NCBI GenBank assembly: GCA_949987565.1
Contig: OX465102.1
Location: 28,983,768-29,047,767, forward strand
DNA length: 64,000 nucleotides
Direction of reading: 5' to 3'
Source: Luidia sarsii
Lineage: Eukaryota; Echinodermata; Asteroidea; Paxillosida; Luidiidae
The notes under the pieces were generated by a model. The model saw only the letters and a program-made list of their open reading frames with translations, was not told the DNA's origin and searched no databases. Each line of letters begins with the position of its first letter. The stretch's first letter is position 1. The position numbers and the translations under genes were made by a program. Below, piece by piece: positions 48,872 to 59,877 of the stretch.

Positions 48872-49723
48872 GAGAACCGAACGAACACTCGCTTATACTC
48901 CCGTCCGAAGATTGCGCCGAAAAGCCTTCGCCCTTAATAACCAAAACCGAAGCAATACGTCCCGAAGAATCTAACGCTGCGTCCAGAAGAATCTACTGCT
49001 TATTTTGTTTTGCTTTTTCGGCCACATAGGCAATCCGACGTGCCCCCTTAATCACGCTGAGATCATGGCATTCCAAAAGTAATTTTCCTTTTAACTGAAG
49101 ACGTAGACATAGCTGTGCACCTTTCAATACAAAAAAAGCATCCAAAACCGTCGATGGTGTTTTGCGTGTTAATTTTTTATCAATTTGTAGAATTTTAACT
49201 ACTATATTGCAATGCGGGGATTCTCAAACGTGATGACATAATTATATGATAACGCTAACGATAACGCTAACTTCTCATCTCTCTTTTTAGTGCGTTTCAA
49301 ATTTCTCCCGCGGGGAGGGGCGGCATTTTGGAAGCAGCCCTCCCATGCAAAAGTGGAAAGAAAATATTGCCGAATGGAACTAGGAAATAACAGCCAGGAA
49401 TTGCATGTATTACTTGCTGCGTACAGATGATTTATGTTAACTTCAGTTGGGTATTCCCGCGTAAAAAAAAAAACGATTAAGTATCATGTATTATAATTAT
49501 CATTGTTTTAAAGATGTACATATTGAGATATTTTTTCCTAATGCTCTGCATATATGGGTACTGTGAGTAGTGGCTCCGAGGAGAAAGTTCATGTGAGACT
49601 ACAGCAATTTATGTTCAATGTGTATTCAGGTCCCTCTGTAGAGCTTCTTCTATCGTAGCGACAGTAGTTTGTTTTTAGAAATGTGTCTTCGGTGTAGAAA
49701 CTAGAATTTGTTTTTTTTTTCTA

Positions 49724-49729
49724 AATAAA
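49724..49729 (+). terminator. Poly(A) signal of gene A
   Basis: AATAAA within CTAAATAAACACCAACGCAA, about 850 bases after the stop codon. The same context is found after gene B. The 3' UTR would thus run from 48872 to about 49750. Confidence 0.65.
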
Positions 49730-50054
49730 CACCAACGCAACAGGTGAAATGTGAAATACAACGTGATGCTTGTGGCGTGTCTTACTATAGGTGGGTGGTT
49801 TATGCACAAATAGTTCATTAGGCGAGACTCAAGTTTGAAAGATTTAGGCTACATCTGGCAAACGTACACGAAAAAAAGAAAAGAATACTGTACAAAATGA
49901 TAAAGCCACTGGGCTCTTGAAATCTAACAGCATGACATGTTACCGGAAGCACCATCAACTCCCAAGGTCTGGTTTTCAACCACATGAATGGTTGTACATG
50001 TACATAGTTGCTTGTATAGCCGACGGGAAAATATTATAAAGTGATAAACCGGTA

Positions 50055-50225
50055 CATGTACAAAGTGTTGCAAACTGCTTACTGACTAAAATTACCAAAA
50101 TGCAAATCTCAAAATGTAGTTGGCCTGACGTTTCGATCCTAGCAGGACCTTTCTCAAAGGCAGAGTCTATGCCTTTGAGAAAGGTCCTGCTAGGATCGAA
50201 ACGTCAATCCCACTAAATTTTGTGA
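50055..50225. mobile_element. Penelope-tail hairpin, well preserved
   Basis: Left arm with full outer flank (ACAAAGTGTTGCAAACTGC), then the core in both orientations around TCTATGCC. It lies between the two duplication units. Confidence 0.75.
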
Positions 50226-51149
50226 AAATATTATGATTGTTCACGTCTCACGCGATACCATTTTCAGGTACATGTAGGCCTAGATACAAACCGCGCGCTA
50301 ATATTTCACGCAGAGTACATTTCGTGCTGTACTTGTAAGTTGGCCGTCAGACGATGGGGGGTTGGAGGTGCAAAGGGGAAGGGGGTAGACACGGGAAGAC
50401 GACAGGGAGATAGGCACGCAGGTTCTTTCTGGGATCTCTTGGGCTAGGTTTACTTGCCGAGTGCTCGGGGTGGCCGACCTGCACAGACCGAGGAACAGAT
50501 TGTGCGGTCGGTCCGAAGAAATACAGACAATTGTGCATAAATTAATGTTTAAGTCAAGAATAATTATATCCAATCCACTTATTACACCAGCAGTACACAA
50601 TTCAACTTCAAACATGATCTCTAAATACATTAAAGTTAAACCCAGATCCGTTCTCCCAAAGTCCAGTATTGTCAGCGACACGGCATGCAACCCGATTGAA
50701 CCAATCTTGTACAGCGATGTTATTAAATCTCCCCTATGCAAATAGTATACATGTACATGTACATGTTTCTCAAGAACTAACGTTTACAACGATACAAGCA
50801 TTACAACGTAAAACCCATGTGCGTGTCGCACAATTACTATCACAAACAGACACATGTTTTCGAAGTCCCCAATCACACCTTTTGACAGAGCGTTTTGCGC
50901 GAAACGGACAATATCACAGAACTACAATTACACACGGATAGATTGGGAATAACATCGGACATGTACATGTATAATCGATGTATCATTTCAAAAATTATAA
51001 TGCAGATTAAAATGAAGGTTCTCCAGGGATCAGCAAACGTTGGCATAACAATCAATGATGAAGGGCGCCCTCAATCGCCACCCGACTGATTTAAAACAAC
51101 TTTAACAACATTAACGAAACTTTTACAATACAAAGATATCCTCCCCACA
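50226..51149. other. Intergenic stretch between A and B
   Basis: A minus-strand frame of 147 codons (50741-50298) has hydrophobic stretches but no known domain or homologue in the window. Short ACATGTACATG runs at 50750-50765. Confidence 0.4.
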
Positions 51150-51325
51150 AAGTATAGAGGGATGCTAGAGAGAGAACGATAGAGGGAGGAGAGAGGGGGG
51201 GACAGAGAAGGAGACAGTGAGGGAGGAAGAGAGAGATATGGGGAGAGAGAGAAGGAGAGAGAGGGGAAGAGGGGGAAAGAGAGGGGGAAGAGAGGGGGAG
51301 AGAATGGGAGGAGAGGGAAATTCAG
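51150..51325. repeat. Polypurine tract
   Basis: GA-rich, like the purine half of the cassettes in gene C introns, with no matching pyrimidine half. Confidence 0.65.
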
Positions 51326-51563
51326 ATAAGATAAAATTGAATATACAGTTAGACTCCTCACATATACTGCATTGAAGAGTGGAATACAAGTCAAAAGCAA
51401 ATCGGCATCACCTCTCAATGTGGCTCCTTTCTAAGATTGACAGAAGCTAGGTCCAGTTAATGTCTGTGTATACACCTTTAAAGAAGAAACTCACTATACT
51501 CGTACTCCAACTAGTTGTTGTTTTAAGCACAATAATGCTTCCTTATAAAGAAACTATCCATGG

Positions 51564-51636
51564 ACTTAAAGGCCCAATACAACACTGGGAAGATCGGAAA
51601 ACATCGTTGTCCACAGATTTCATTCTCTGCCTTTGA
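51564..51636. mobile_element. TTAA-family MITE fragment, cut by a Penelope tail
   Basis: TTAAAGGCCCAATACAACACTG and GGAAGATCGGAAAACATCGT match the left end of the MITE at 56007. It stops where a Penelope tail starts. Confidence 0.6.
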
Positions 51637-51950
51637 GAAAGGTTCTGCTAGGATCGAAACGTCAGGCCCACTGAATTTCGAGATTTGCATTTTGGTAAAT
51701 TTAGTCGGTAAGCAGTTTGCAACATTTCTTGTATATTGCTCTCTTCATGAACTTATTCAAAAAAAAAAAAAAAAAAAAAGGTGATATACAAAAATGTTGC
51801 AAACTGCTTACTGACTAAAATTACCAAAATCTTAAAATTTAGTGGGCCTGACGTTTCGTTCCTAGCAGGACCTGTTTTGTCCTTGTCACTGCCTTTGAGA
51901 TAGGTCCTGCTAGGATCGAAACGTCAGGCCCACTAAATTTTAAGAAATAA
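51637..51950. mobile_element. Penelope tail followed by Penelope-tail hairpin
   Basis: A single arm (51637-51750) ends at a run of about 19 A. Next comes a complete hairpin starting GATATACAAAAATGTTGCAA (51782-51945). Confidence 0.7.
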
Positions 51951-52285
51951 AAAAAACATATTATGCATATAATGGTTCTGCTTATTATCGTTTATCGGCT
52001 GCACTCAGGGCTACGACCCTTTAGGCTGCCCCACCCTAACGCCATGAGGACCGTGTGTACTGTATATCTGCCTTAGTAGCATCTGTTTGTTTACGACAGC
52101 GACTGTGGATATACCGCGTGTAGCCAGGGGGATTAAGGGACGAAATAATCGGGACTTTACGTCCGGGACAAAAGAGCCCGAATCCATTCACCAGTGTACC
52201 TATCCAATGCACAGTGGCAACCGAATAGTAGGCCCCCCTGGCTTTTTTTCACAGTAGGATCTCATTAAATATTCATGGTGAATCG

Positions 52286-52300
52286 GTGACCCTTGGCAAC
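52286..52300 (+). promoter_or_regulatory. RFX-type X-box upstream of gene B
   Basis: The same 15 bases as before gene A, about 40 bases before ATATAAG (52326-52332), within a conserved block that also holds an ATTAAATATTCATGG element just upstream. Confidence 0.55.
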
Positions 52301-52325
52301 GGCTAAACACGCCGCCCGTCCACGG

Positions 52326-52332
52326 ATATAAG
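52326..52332 (+). promoter_or_regulatory. TATA-like box of gene B
   Basis: ATATAAG in the position of ATAAAAG of gene A, followed about 30 bases later by the same TCACACTTTCACTT initiator-like stretch. Confidence 0.5.
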
Positions 52333-52475
52333 GATCCACGTCTTGAGACGGCGTCACACTTTCACTTCTGTATCGCGGAGGTCCTGAGTCGAGAACCACT
52401 TTGCGAGGAAAAAAAACACACTCCTCTTTTCTTGCTTTGCGAATACATTTCGAGGCGCACCTTACGTCGTTCACC

Positions 52476-55400
52476 ATGGCGATCATGAAGAGATGCTGTT
52501 GCTTCTCCAACACCCGGAGCGGATCCACCGCTGCTTCAGTCTTTAACTTGGTAAGCAACACCTTTCTTTATCGGTTTCTCCCACGCAGGCAATCCTTTTG
52601 CCAGAGTACGAGAGCGAGAGGGGGAAAAGAGAGTGAGTGAGCCGAGCCGATACTTGTCCAAAAGCATCACTATCACTGTCATTTTTTTTTAAAGTGGAAT
52701 TTTGAATTGGGATTGTGACATCTGTTTGTTCGCTCTCTCCATCCCCTCTCTCTCTCTTATGATTCAATCCCTCAGCCAAACCACAGATGGAATTTGGCAT
52801 CGTACATTCGTACCGTAGATCAGTTGCGTACCCCACTTTGGGGAAGAAAATAATGCCTTCCTGGCCTGAAAGTGTCTGAACTTTAGTGAAATTCATCGTA
52901 AATTTGTACGGTAGATAATGTTTCTTAGCAGCATCGTAGGATGATGTAAAGTGCCTTATCTGATCGTGTGACGTTCACCACAGTATAGATAGCTATAGAG
53001 GTGGTGAAAGTCGACTCGGTATAACAGTGGCGACAGCTTGGGGTTTTTGGTTCACGGAATACCTCCGTTCTCGGCAATCCAACCATTAACTGCCGTATAT
53101 CTCCAAGGACCACTATCATTCAGACTGATGCAAGTCGGTCTTTCCTTTGTTCATTTGACTTGAATTGAAAAAGCTGCACCCACATTGTGTGATCCCCGAG
53201 CTGCCGTAGCCAGGTTTACAACAATAAGTTGTTTGCATCTGAATGAAAGAAGGGGATGTGATCGGGCCTTTTTGCTTCGATTGTACAGATTAAAAGACCC
53301 ATCGTCATTGCTGACTTGTTCGTCAAATTTTATCATGTTTTTTAATTTGTTGTGCCTTTCCTTTCGTTCTACAGATATACGGTATTCTCTTCATTGCCTT
53401 CACTGGATGGGGATTTCTGATCTTCTCCGGCCTCGGTAAATATCTTTTCTATCATCTTGTAGTAATTCAGACTTCGTCATCACTGGTCTACCTTGCGACT
53501 TAATAGCAATGTTTTGGCTAGAAGTGATGAAGCTAAGCTTTTTTGTTTTGGCCGGTTGCGTTAAACCTGTAGAATTGCCGGTCTACCTTGTGAAATGCAC
53601 GTGTTCAATATTCCATTGGGAAACAGGTCAACTCGTACCCAAACCGACTCGTACTCTGACCAACTCGTGCCCATTTTGGTCAACTCGTACCCGTGTCAAC
53701 TCGTACCCGTGCCAACTCGTGCCCGCGCCAACTCGTGCTCACATAAAATAATGCACGGAGAACGAGTTGACTTGAATTCTAACAAACCTTTGTGAAGTGT
53801 CCAGTTATCATTATAGGGGATCCAATGTGGGGGAATTTTCGGTTGGGTAATTTGTATCGCTGTGTTGTTGGTTTGTGAAATTGAAAAATTGAAAAAAAAG
53901 GTGTTTCATGTCACCGCTAACACTGCACACCGTGGGCTTTGTTCAGTGCGCGAATGCAACTCCATCAGCAACAATAGAATATCAATACACTGTACTTTAA
54001 TGTTGCCACTTATAAGTGCGTCCGCACGTGTGTGTGGTCAAAATTACCGTAGGTGTCACTTGGACAAAATTATTACAAAATGGACACATTTTAACAACCA
54101 AGGAGCAAACAAAATAATTTATTTTTTTTGAAAGAAAAAAATGACATTTTCAAAAAATGTTAAAAACGTTCCCAGTCAGTTTTCCTTTAATTGTTTGACT
54201 TTAAAATAATTTATTAATTTTAATAGCAAACTTAATCACGAGCACGAGTTGGTGCGGGTACGAGTTGGCGCGGGCACGAGTTGGCGCGGGTACGAGTTGG
54301 TTGGGCACGAGTTTGCATGGGTACGAGTTGACTCGAATTCGTTCATTGCAGTACAGGGGATCAAGCCCGGAAAGAAATACTATAGGCCTGCATTGCTGTG
54401 TAGTGCGATGGTATATCGAGTGACCGGTTCGTGTGTTTTTTTTTTCACCATTTCTTGATCGCAGGAGGCATCGTGGCTACCATGTTCTACGTGCAGTTCG
54501 CCATGTACGCTCTCCTCGCCCTGGTCTCCATCATATCCATGATCGGTATCTGCAAGGACTCCGGCGCCCTCCTCATGCCCCACATCGTGACCCTGGCACT
54601 CATGATGCTTCTGGAGTTCGTCTCCTACATTATCTGGCTCTCCCAGCTGGTGAGTGAAACCTACAACCCACGGGTTGAATAGCGCCCTCCAGTGTCACCG
54701 AAGCCCCCCCCCCCCCCGCCCTCCTCTCGGGTCAAGCTTTGTTATACGTTTACCACGGGATGCGATATTTCTTTCCGTACCACATGAATATTATTCGCTA
54801 TGGGCCCATATGTTTGTGCACAAAGTCTCAGGTCACTGAGATTGTTAACGTACGTTGTATTCGCTGTGCAGAAAGCCTTATTGGCTGTGCAGAAAGCCTA
54901 GCTATCCCTAGCTATAACTTCAACTGGTATAGCCACCTCCCCTCCCCTTGCCCCCCGCCCCGTAAATTGTATGTGCACAAACATATGGACCCATACGGTA
55001 GCCAATAATGTTGTACGGGGAAACAAAATCTCCCGCGACAAACGATGCACTGTTGTATGTAGATATGTTCACTGTGCACAATGTTCACCCGGTATGACAC
55101 ATAATGTATCGTACACGAAGTAATTCGTGCACCGTACCGTTCAGAATAGTTCTAATCTATATTGTCTTTTGTTCCGCTTTTGCCTACAGGGTTTTGCCGC
55201 TATTGTTCTCATCATCCCGTTCGTGATGTTCCTGATCTTCCTGACCCTGAACGTAAGTAGAAGCACTTTAATCCCACTCTTTACCCGGGGACCAGATGAG
55301 ATAAGATTTGAGTATGTTTTTCTTTCAAAATAAATTGGAAGTGATCGGAAGTGCTGCAAATCTATTTCTACATGAGTTCATGGTTTATCCAAGAATAAAA

Positions 55401-55930
55401 GTCCCCCCCCCAAAAAAAAAAAAACCAGCAAGCGTTGTGCACACACGGAGATTCCGGTTTTTGTAGATCAAAGTTTTGACATCGCTGGGCAAGCTTCATA
55501 AACAATTTAATTGCACCAGTCCGGACCATTAGAACTGTATTTAAATTCTACTCTCCGATTAATGAGAATGTTTTTCTTCCTGTTTGATTTCCTTTTGCTG
55601 CAGATTCTCTGTCTGCTGTGCCTCATCTCCCAGTACCAGGAGTACAAGGCCGGACGCGGTCGTGCCTGCGACGTCGAGGCCGCCCAGGTCACCCACACCA
55701 CCGTGGTGGTCGCCGGCGGCGGGACCGTCATGACCGGCCAGCAGCCCGGCGCCCCGGGCACCTTCGTGGTGCAGCAGAGCCCCGGTATGATGGTGCAGCA
55801 GAACCCCGGTATGATGGTGCAGCAGAGCCCCGGTATGATGGTGCAGCAGAGCCCCGGTATGATGGTCCAGGCCCCGCCGCCGCAGTACGACCAGCAGAAC
55901 CCCAACCAGCCGGACATCAAGACATACTGA
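52476..55930 (+). CDS. Gene B: LAPTM-like four-transmembrane protein, tandem paralogue of A
   Basis: Exons are 52476-52550, 53375-53435, 54465-54649, 55190-55252 and 55604-55930, with the same phases and donors as gene A, giving 236 residues. Exons 1-4 are nearly identical to those of A; Ala51 of A is Thr here. The 25 extra residues come from exon 5, where an 8-residue unit (VQQSPGMM, or with N for S) is present four times in tandem against one shorter copy in A. The PPQY motif is kept, at about 220-223. Intron 1 (0.8 kb) is far shorter than in A (2.4 kb), and intron 2 carries a 733-bp insertion missing from A. The near identity of coding and intron sequence points to a recent duplication or gene conversion. 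The function is inferred as for A. Confidence 0.9.
53608..54340. mobile_element. Foldback element of 733 bp in intron 2 of gene B, GTTCA duplication
   Basis: Gene A has the unbroken sequence CACGTGTTCATTGCAG (47091-47106); B has the element between two copies of GTTCA (53603-53607 and 54341-54345). Each end is a small array of ACTCGTACCC/CAACTCGTGCCC-type repeats of 11-17 bp, with the two arrays inverted to each other (53630-53770 and 54239-54330). The 0.5-kb AT-rich core has no recognised coding sequence. Confidence 0.8.
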
Positions 55931-56006
55931 GAGAATCGTTTCGAACCGAACGAACACTCACTTATACTCCCCTCCGAAGATTGCGCCGAAAAGCTTTCGC
56001 CCTTAA

Positions 56007-56269
56007 AGGCCCAATACAACATTGGGAAGATCGCAAAACATCGCTGTCCGCAGATTTCCTTCCAATTTACACAGTTTGTAGATGGTCATGATAGAATCCT
56101 TATGTTGAAATCTGACGGTCTGGGATGCTCTACTTCTCGAGAAATCGTCATTCAAACATCGTCAAGTAGTTTATTATTCGTGAGTAATAAGCGATTTCTT
56201 TTTGAATATTTAATGGTTTAACACAAACTGTGGCAATCCTTTGACTTTAACCAATGTTGTATAGGGCAT
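56007..56269. mobile_element. TTAA-flanked MITE in the 3' UTR of gene B
   Basis: AGGCCCAATACAACATTGG and, inverted, ATGCCCTATACAACATTGG lie inside TTAA on both sides (56003-56006 and 56270-56273). Gene A has one TTAA and no insert at the matching place (48934-48937), so it is a clean filled/empty pair. Confidence 0.85.
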
Positions 56270-57107
56270 TTAACAGAAACCGGGGCAATACGTCCAGAAG
56301 AATAATACTGCTACATCCCGAAGAATTTACTGCTATTTTTATTACTTTTTCGGCCGCATAGGCAATCCGACTTGCCCCCTTATATATCATGCTGAGATCA
56401 TGGCATTTCAAGAGCAGCCTTGACTTTTAACTGAAGACGTAGATATAGCTGTGCACCTTTTCAATACAAAATAATTCCATCCAAAACATTGACCTTGTTT
56501 TGTGTGTTGATTGTTTTTCTCATCAATCTTCAAGATTATTATTAGTATCTGCAATGCGGGGATTCTCGAACGTTATGACATATAGGATGTACGCTAACTT
56601 CCGAACTTCTCTTCCTCGGGGAGGGAGCAGCATTTTGAAAGCAGCCCTTCCGTGTCAAAGTGACAAAAAAATATATTGCCGAATGGAACTATGAAATAAC
56701 AGCCTGGAGTTGGTTGTAACTATTACGTGCTGCGTACAGATGATTTATGTTAAAATTCAGTTGGGTTTTCCCGCGTGAAATAACGATTTAAGTATTATGT
56801 ATTATATCATTGTTTTAAAGAAAATAAGATGTACAGATTGATATTTTTTCTAATGCTCTTTATATATGAGTGTGTTTGACCAGCACCCTTATGAACTGAT
56901 TTTTGTCCACCGGCCTGTAGCGGAGTAGTGGCTATTGTCGTGACCCAGTCCTTGAATTCCATGTTCATGTGAGACTACAGCAAATTGCGTTCAATGTGTA
57001 TTCAGGCCGGGAAGACCGCCTGTGGGTCGTCTGCCCAGACGTCTTCTATCGTAGCCAGTAGTCTTCAGAAATATTTATGTGGTGTAGAAACTAGAATTGT
57101 TTTTCTC

Positions 57108-57113
57108 AATAAA
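57108..57113 (+). terminator. Poly(A) signal of gene B
   Basis: AATAAA within CTCAATAAACACCAACGCAA, the counterpart of the signal after gene A. The 3' UTR is about 1.2 kb and includes a MITE that A lacks. Confidence 0.65.
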
Positions 57114-57533
57114 CACCAACGCAAGATGTAAAGTTATGCGATGCTTGTGGCGTGTGTCTTACTATAGCTGGGTGGTTTATGCACAGTAAGTTCATTAGGC
57201 GACACTCAAGTTTTGAAGATCTACATCTTGCAAACGTACACGAAACAGAATAAAACACTGTACACACATGTACAAAAATGATAAAGCCCACTGGGCTCTT
57301 GAAATCTAAAGACATGAAATGTTATCGGAAACATCAACTCCCGAGGTCTGGTTTTCAACCATGGTCGTAGTACCTTGTATCTGATGGGATACAAGGTATG
57401 ATTGTAGGCGGTTGACGCCTGATTTCAGATACATGTAGAAAACGTGGTTCTACCGTTACGAGCAATGGTCGGTTCCTGTGTGTGGTCTCTTTCCACGAAC
57501 AACAGAGGGCGCTGCAACAACATGTGCAGAACA

Positions 57534-57957
57534 ACAAATCCAGCTCCCATTGAACACTGTACAAAAACACTCACTTTCAAAGCCAATTATCCCACGCCCA
57601 AAAGTATCTCAGTTCTTGTAACTATACTTAAAATTGTAGTTTGGACCTTTATCTCTCAGATTCTTTTCAATTTTAGTGCCCTTAGCCGATTATAACTTTT
57701 GCTAATTACCCCAGGAAAAAAATACCCCCAAAATGTGTAGCCGTCCAAGCCGAATTTCTGCAAGGATTTTGGGATGGACCCCTCTACTTCCACAGCCAAA
57801 TAGGGCCACATTTAAAGCCAGATATGGTCCAAATGACATACCAAATTGGAGAGTGAACCCCCAGGTTGTCTTAAGCTTCACTTATTCTACAATGTAGCAG
57901 TTAATTAGCCTCCAAAGACCCCTTATTAGAATAAAATTATGGGTCCATACTTTATGA
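57534..57957 (+). repeat. 420-bp dispersed repeat, copy 2
   Basis: Partner of 12472-12890, in the same orientation. A CAA/CAG tract follows it directly. Confidence 0.75.
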
Positions 57958-57962
57958 TAATC

Positions 57963-58185
57963 AACAACAGCAACAACAACAACAACAACAATAGCAACAG
58001 CAACAGCAGCAGCAACAACATCAACAACAACAACAACAACAATAGCAACAGCAACAGCAGCAACAACAACAACAACAACAACAACAACAGCAACAGCAAC
58101 AGCAACAGCAACAACAACAACAACAACAACAACATCAGCAACATCAGCATCGCAACAAAAACAACAACAACAACTACAACAGCAC
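57963..58185. repeat. CAA/CAG trinucleotide tract
   Basis: Same type as 30163-30415: CAA and CAG mixed with a few ATAGCAA, CATCAA and CATCAG interruptions. Confidence 0.9.
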
Positions 58186-58722
58186 TTTCGTTCACGAAGC
58201 TGAGCGTGCTTTGAAATGCAGAAGTTCACTGCGTGTACATGTACACCTATTACCTCGGTACGTGAATTACATCGGTACGGTGCGCTCAAGCTGCTAGCGT
58301 ATAGGGCGCCACCTATTGATATTGCCGTCGCCATGTCCTTCGCCCTCGTCCACGTTGCAGCCAAGACGAACGCCGGCGAAACATTAACCGTTCTGACGTA
58401 ATATCGACCTGGTTGTCCGCCGGGCAAGCCCTGTAAATGTACGTACATGCATCCGCACCGACTCGATGTATGTGTCGGAGACATACACGCACGGGACGGA
58501 GCTGCGCTCACAAAGAAATGACGTGTGTATCCAATGGTTTATGCGGATCCAGTGTGCATGGATCGGTTGACGGAGTTTGGACTAACTTCTCTCACGTAAA
58601 AAAAACAACAACATAGCGATGTCTGGTTACATTTCTCATCCGCCATGCTAAAAGCTGTAAGATTGGATTGCACCTTTACTAATGTAAACTATATAACATG
58701 ATGTTTGCGTCGAGGAGAATGT

Positions 58723-58821
58723 AATTCAAAGAGGTTTTGCCCTTACTCGACGTGGTAAGCACTGAATGCTTTACCACGTCAGTGTTTACCACGTCGAGAA
58801 AGGGCAAAACCTCTTTGAATT
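58723..58821. repeat. Near-perfect hairpin with 36-bp arms
   Basis: AATTCAAAGAGGTTTTGCCC...CGACGTGGTAA and its inverted copy, with TACCACGTC once more in the loop. Part of the left flank (GAGGAGAATGTAATTCAAAG) resembles 43393-43415. Confidence 0.8.
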
Positions 58822-59877
58822 AATGTAAACTAATGTATTGGTCATTTCCTTAATTAAAGGCGAATATTTCCAGTTGGAGAAAGTGCAAACGCTTTCAAAG
58901 CAACAATTTCTTCGTCGGGTGCAGTATGTAGTTGCATCTGACGAACAACTTATTGCTAGGAATGTATTCTCTCCGACTGGTTAATCTTTGAGGGCTACCC
59001 TTACCTTCTTCTCAGTCATCAGTTAGACCAACAAGGCCAACTTTACACTCATCGTAATTATGCAAACGAATGGTCATTATTATTAATCATTATTTTTAAA
59101 CATCGGCATCTTCAGTAGCCTTTGAGAGAAATTGAAACGGCAGACCCTCTGCTCAGATTTGCACCCCCGTCGTTAGTGATCAGTTTGGAACAATTTTCAC
59201 TTGCTTGAAATAACAGACAAAATTAGATTCTCGTGCATGGACAGGAAGTAGGGAATACGATACCGGTTGATGCTGTATTTGTTTGAAGGGGAGATGATAA
59301 TGTTTGACCAAATTTTACCTACGTACCGGTGCACGCGAGCAAAGAGCACTCGTGGAGGGAGATGGCAATTCCCCAAAGAAGAGGTCTTGAATGGCCGAGC
59401 GCCCGGGTCGATTTCCACCCACAACGGACCGACACAAAATATATACATATTGATGGCGTTCGGCGTGGAAGCACTCCACGGGGAGTTACCGGGAATTACG
59501 GGCGCGCAAAAGCACGAGTGGTTTAAGCAGTACTCCCCTCCCTCCCTCCCCATACATACACGCACATACTACGCTAACCGCCATTTCCGGCCCTCTGCAC
59601 TGAAGTGAAGACTCAACCGCTGTGACTTGTGCTCTCCCCTGACAGTCCCAGGCCCACTATTCGCTATGTGCGAGGGTCTGATGCAAATAGAATACAGGAA
59701 AAGGGGGAGAGGTCGCCTTTCAGACTTTCATGCGGATGTCTTTACCACTTCTTTTACGCCCTTTCTGTCTATCTTTAACTCTCTGTTTCAGTCTCCTCTC
59801 TGTCTCCGCCCCTGTATCTGTCTTTGCCTCTCTTTCTCTTTCTCTTTCTCCTATATACCTCTCTTATTCTACCTCTC
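58822..59877. other. Non-coding stretch
   Basis: Short open frames at 59197-59608 on both strands without known domains. A worn Penelope tail may stand at 59105-59165. Confidence 0.4.

Larger units (their letters stand above)
42120..49985 (+). repeat. Tandem segmental duplication, unit A
   Basis: Homology with 51370-57365 starts upstream at GAAGAGTGGAATACAAGTCA and ends downstream after the stretch GTCTGGTTTTCAACCA. Between these lie the 5' flank, promoter, all introns and exons, and the 3' flank. The units differ by insertions: unit A has extra Penelope ends upstream and a longer intron 1, and lacks the intron 2 element and the 3' UTR MITE of unit B. Confidence 0.8.
51370..57365 (+). repeat. 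Tandem segmental duplication, unit B
   Basis: Partner of 42120-49985 in direct orientation. It is shorter (6.0 against 7.9 kb), mainly because it has fewer Penelope ends between the upstream block and the promoter and a shorter intron 1. The two units are about 1.4 kb apart. Confidence 0.8.

Noticed and set aside
50298..50741. 147-codon minus-strand frame between A and B
   Set aside because: No domain, no splice structure, no second copy; likely chance.
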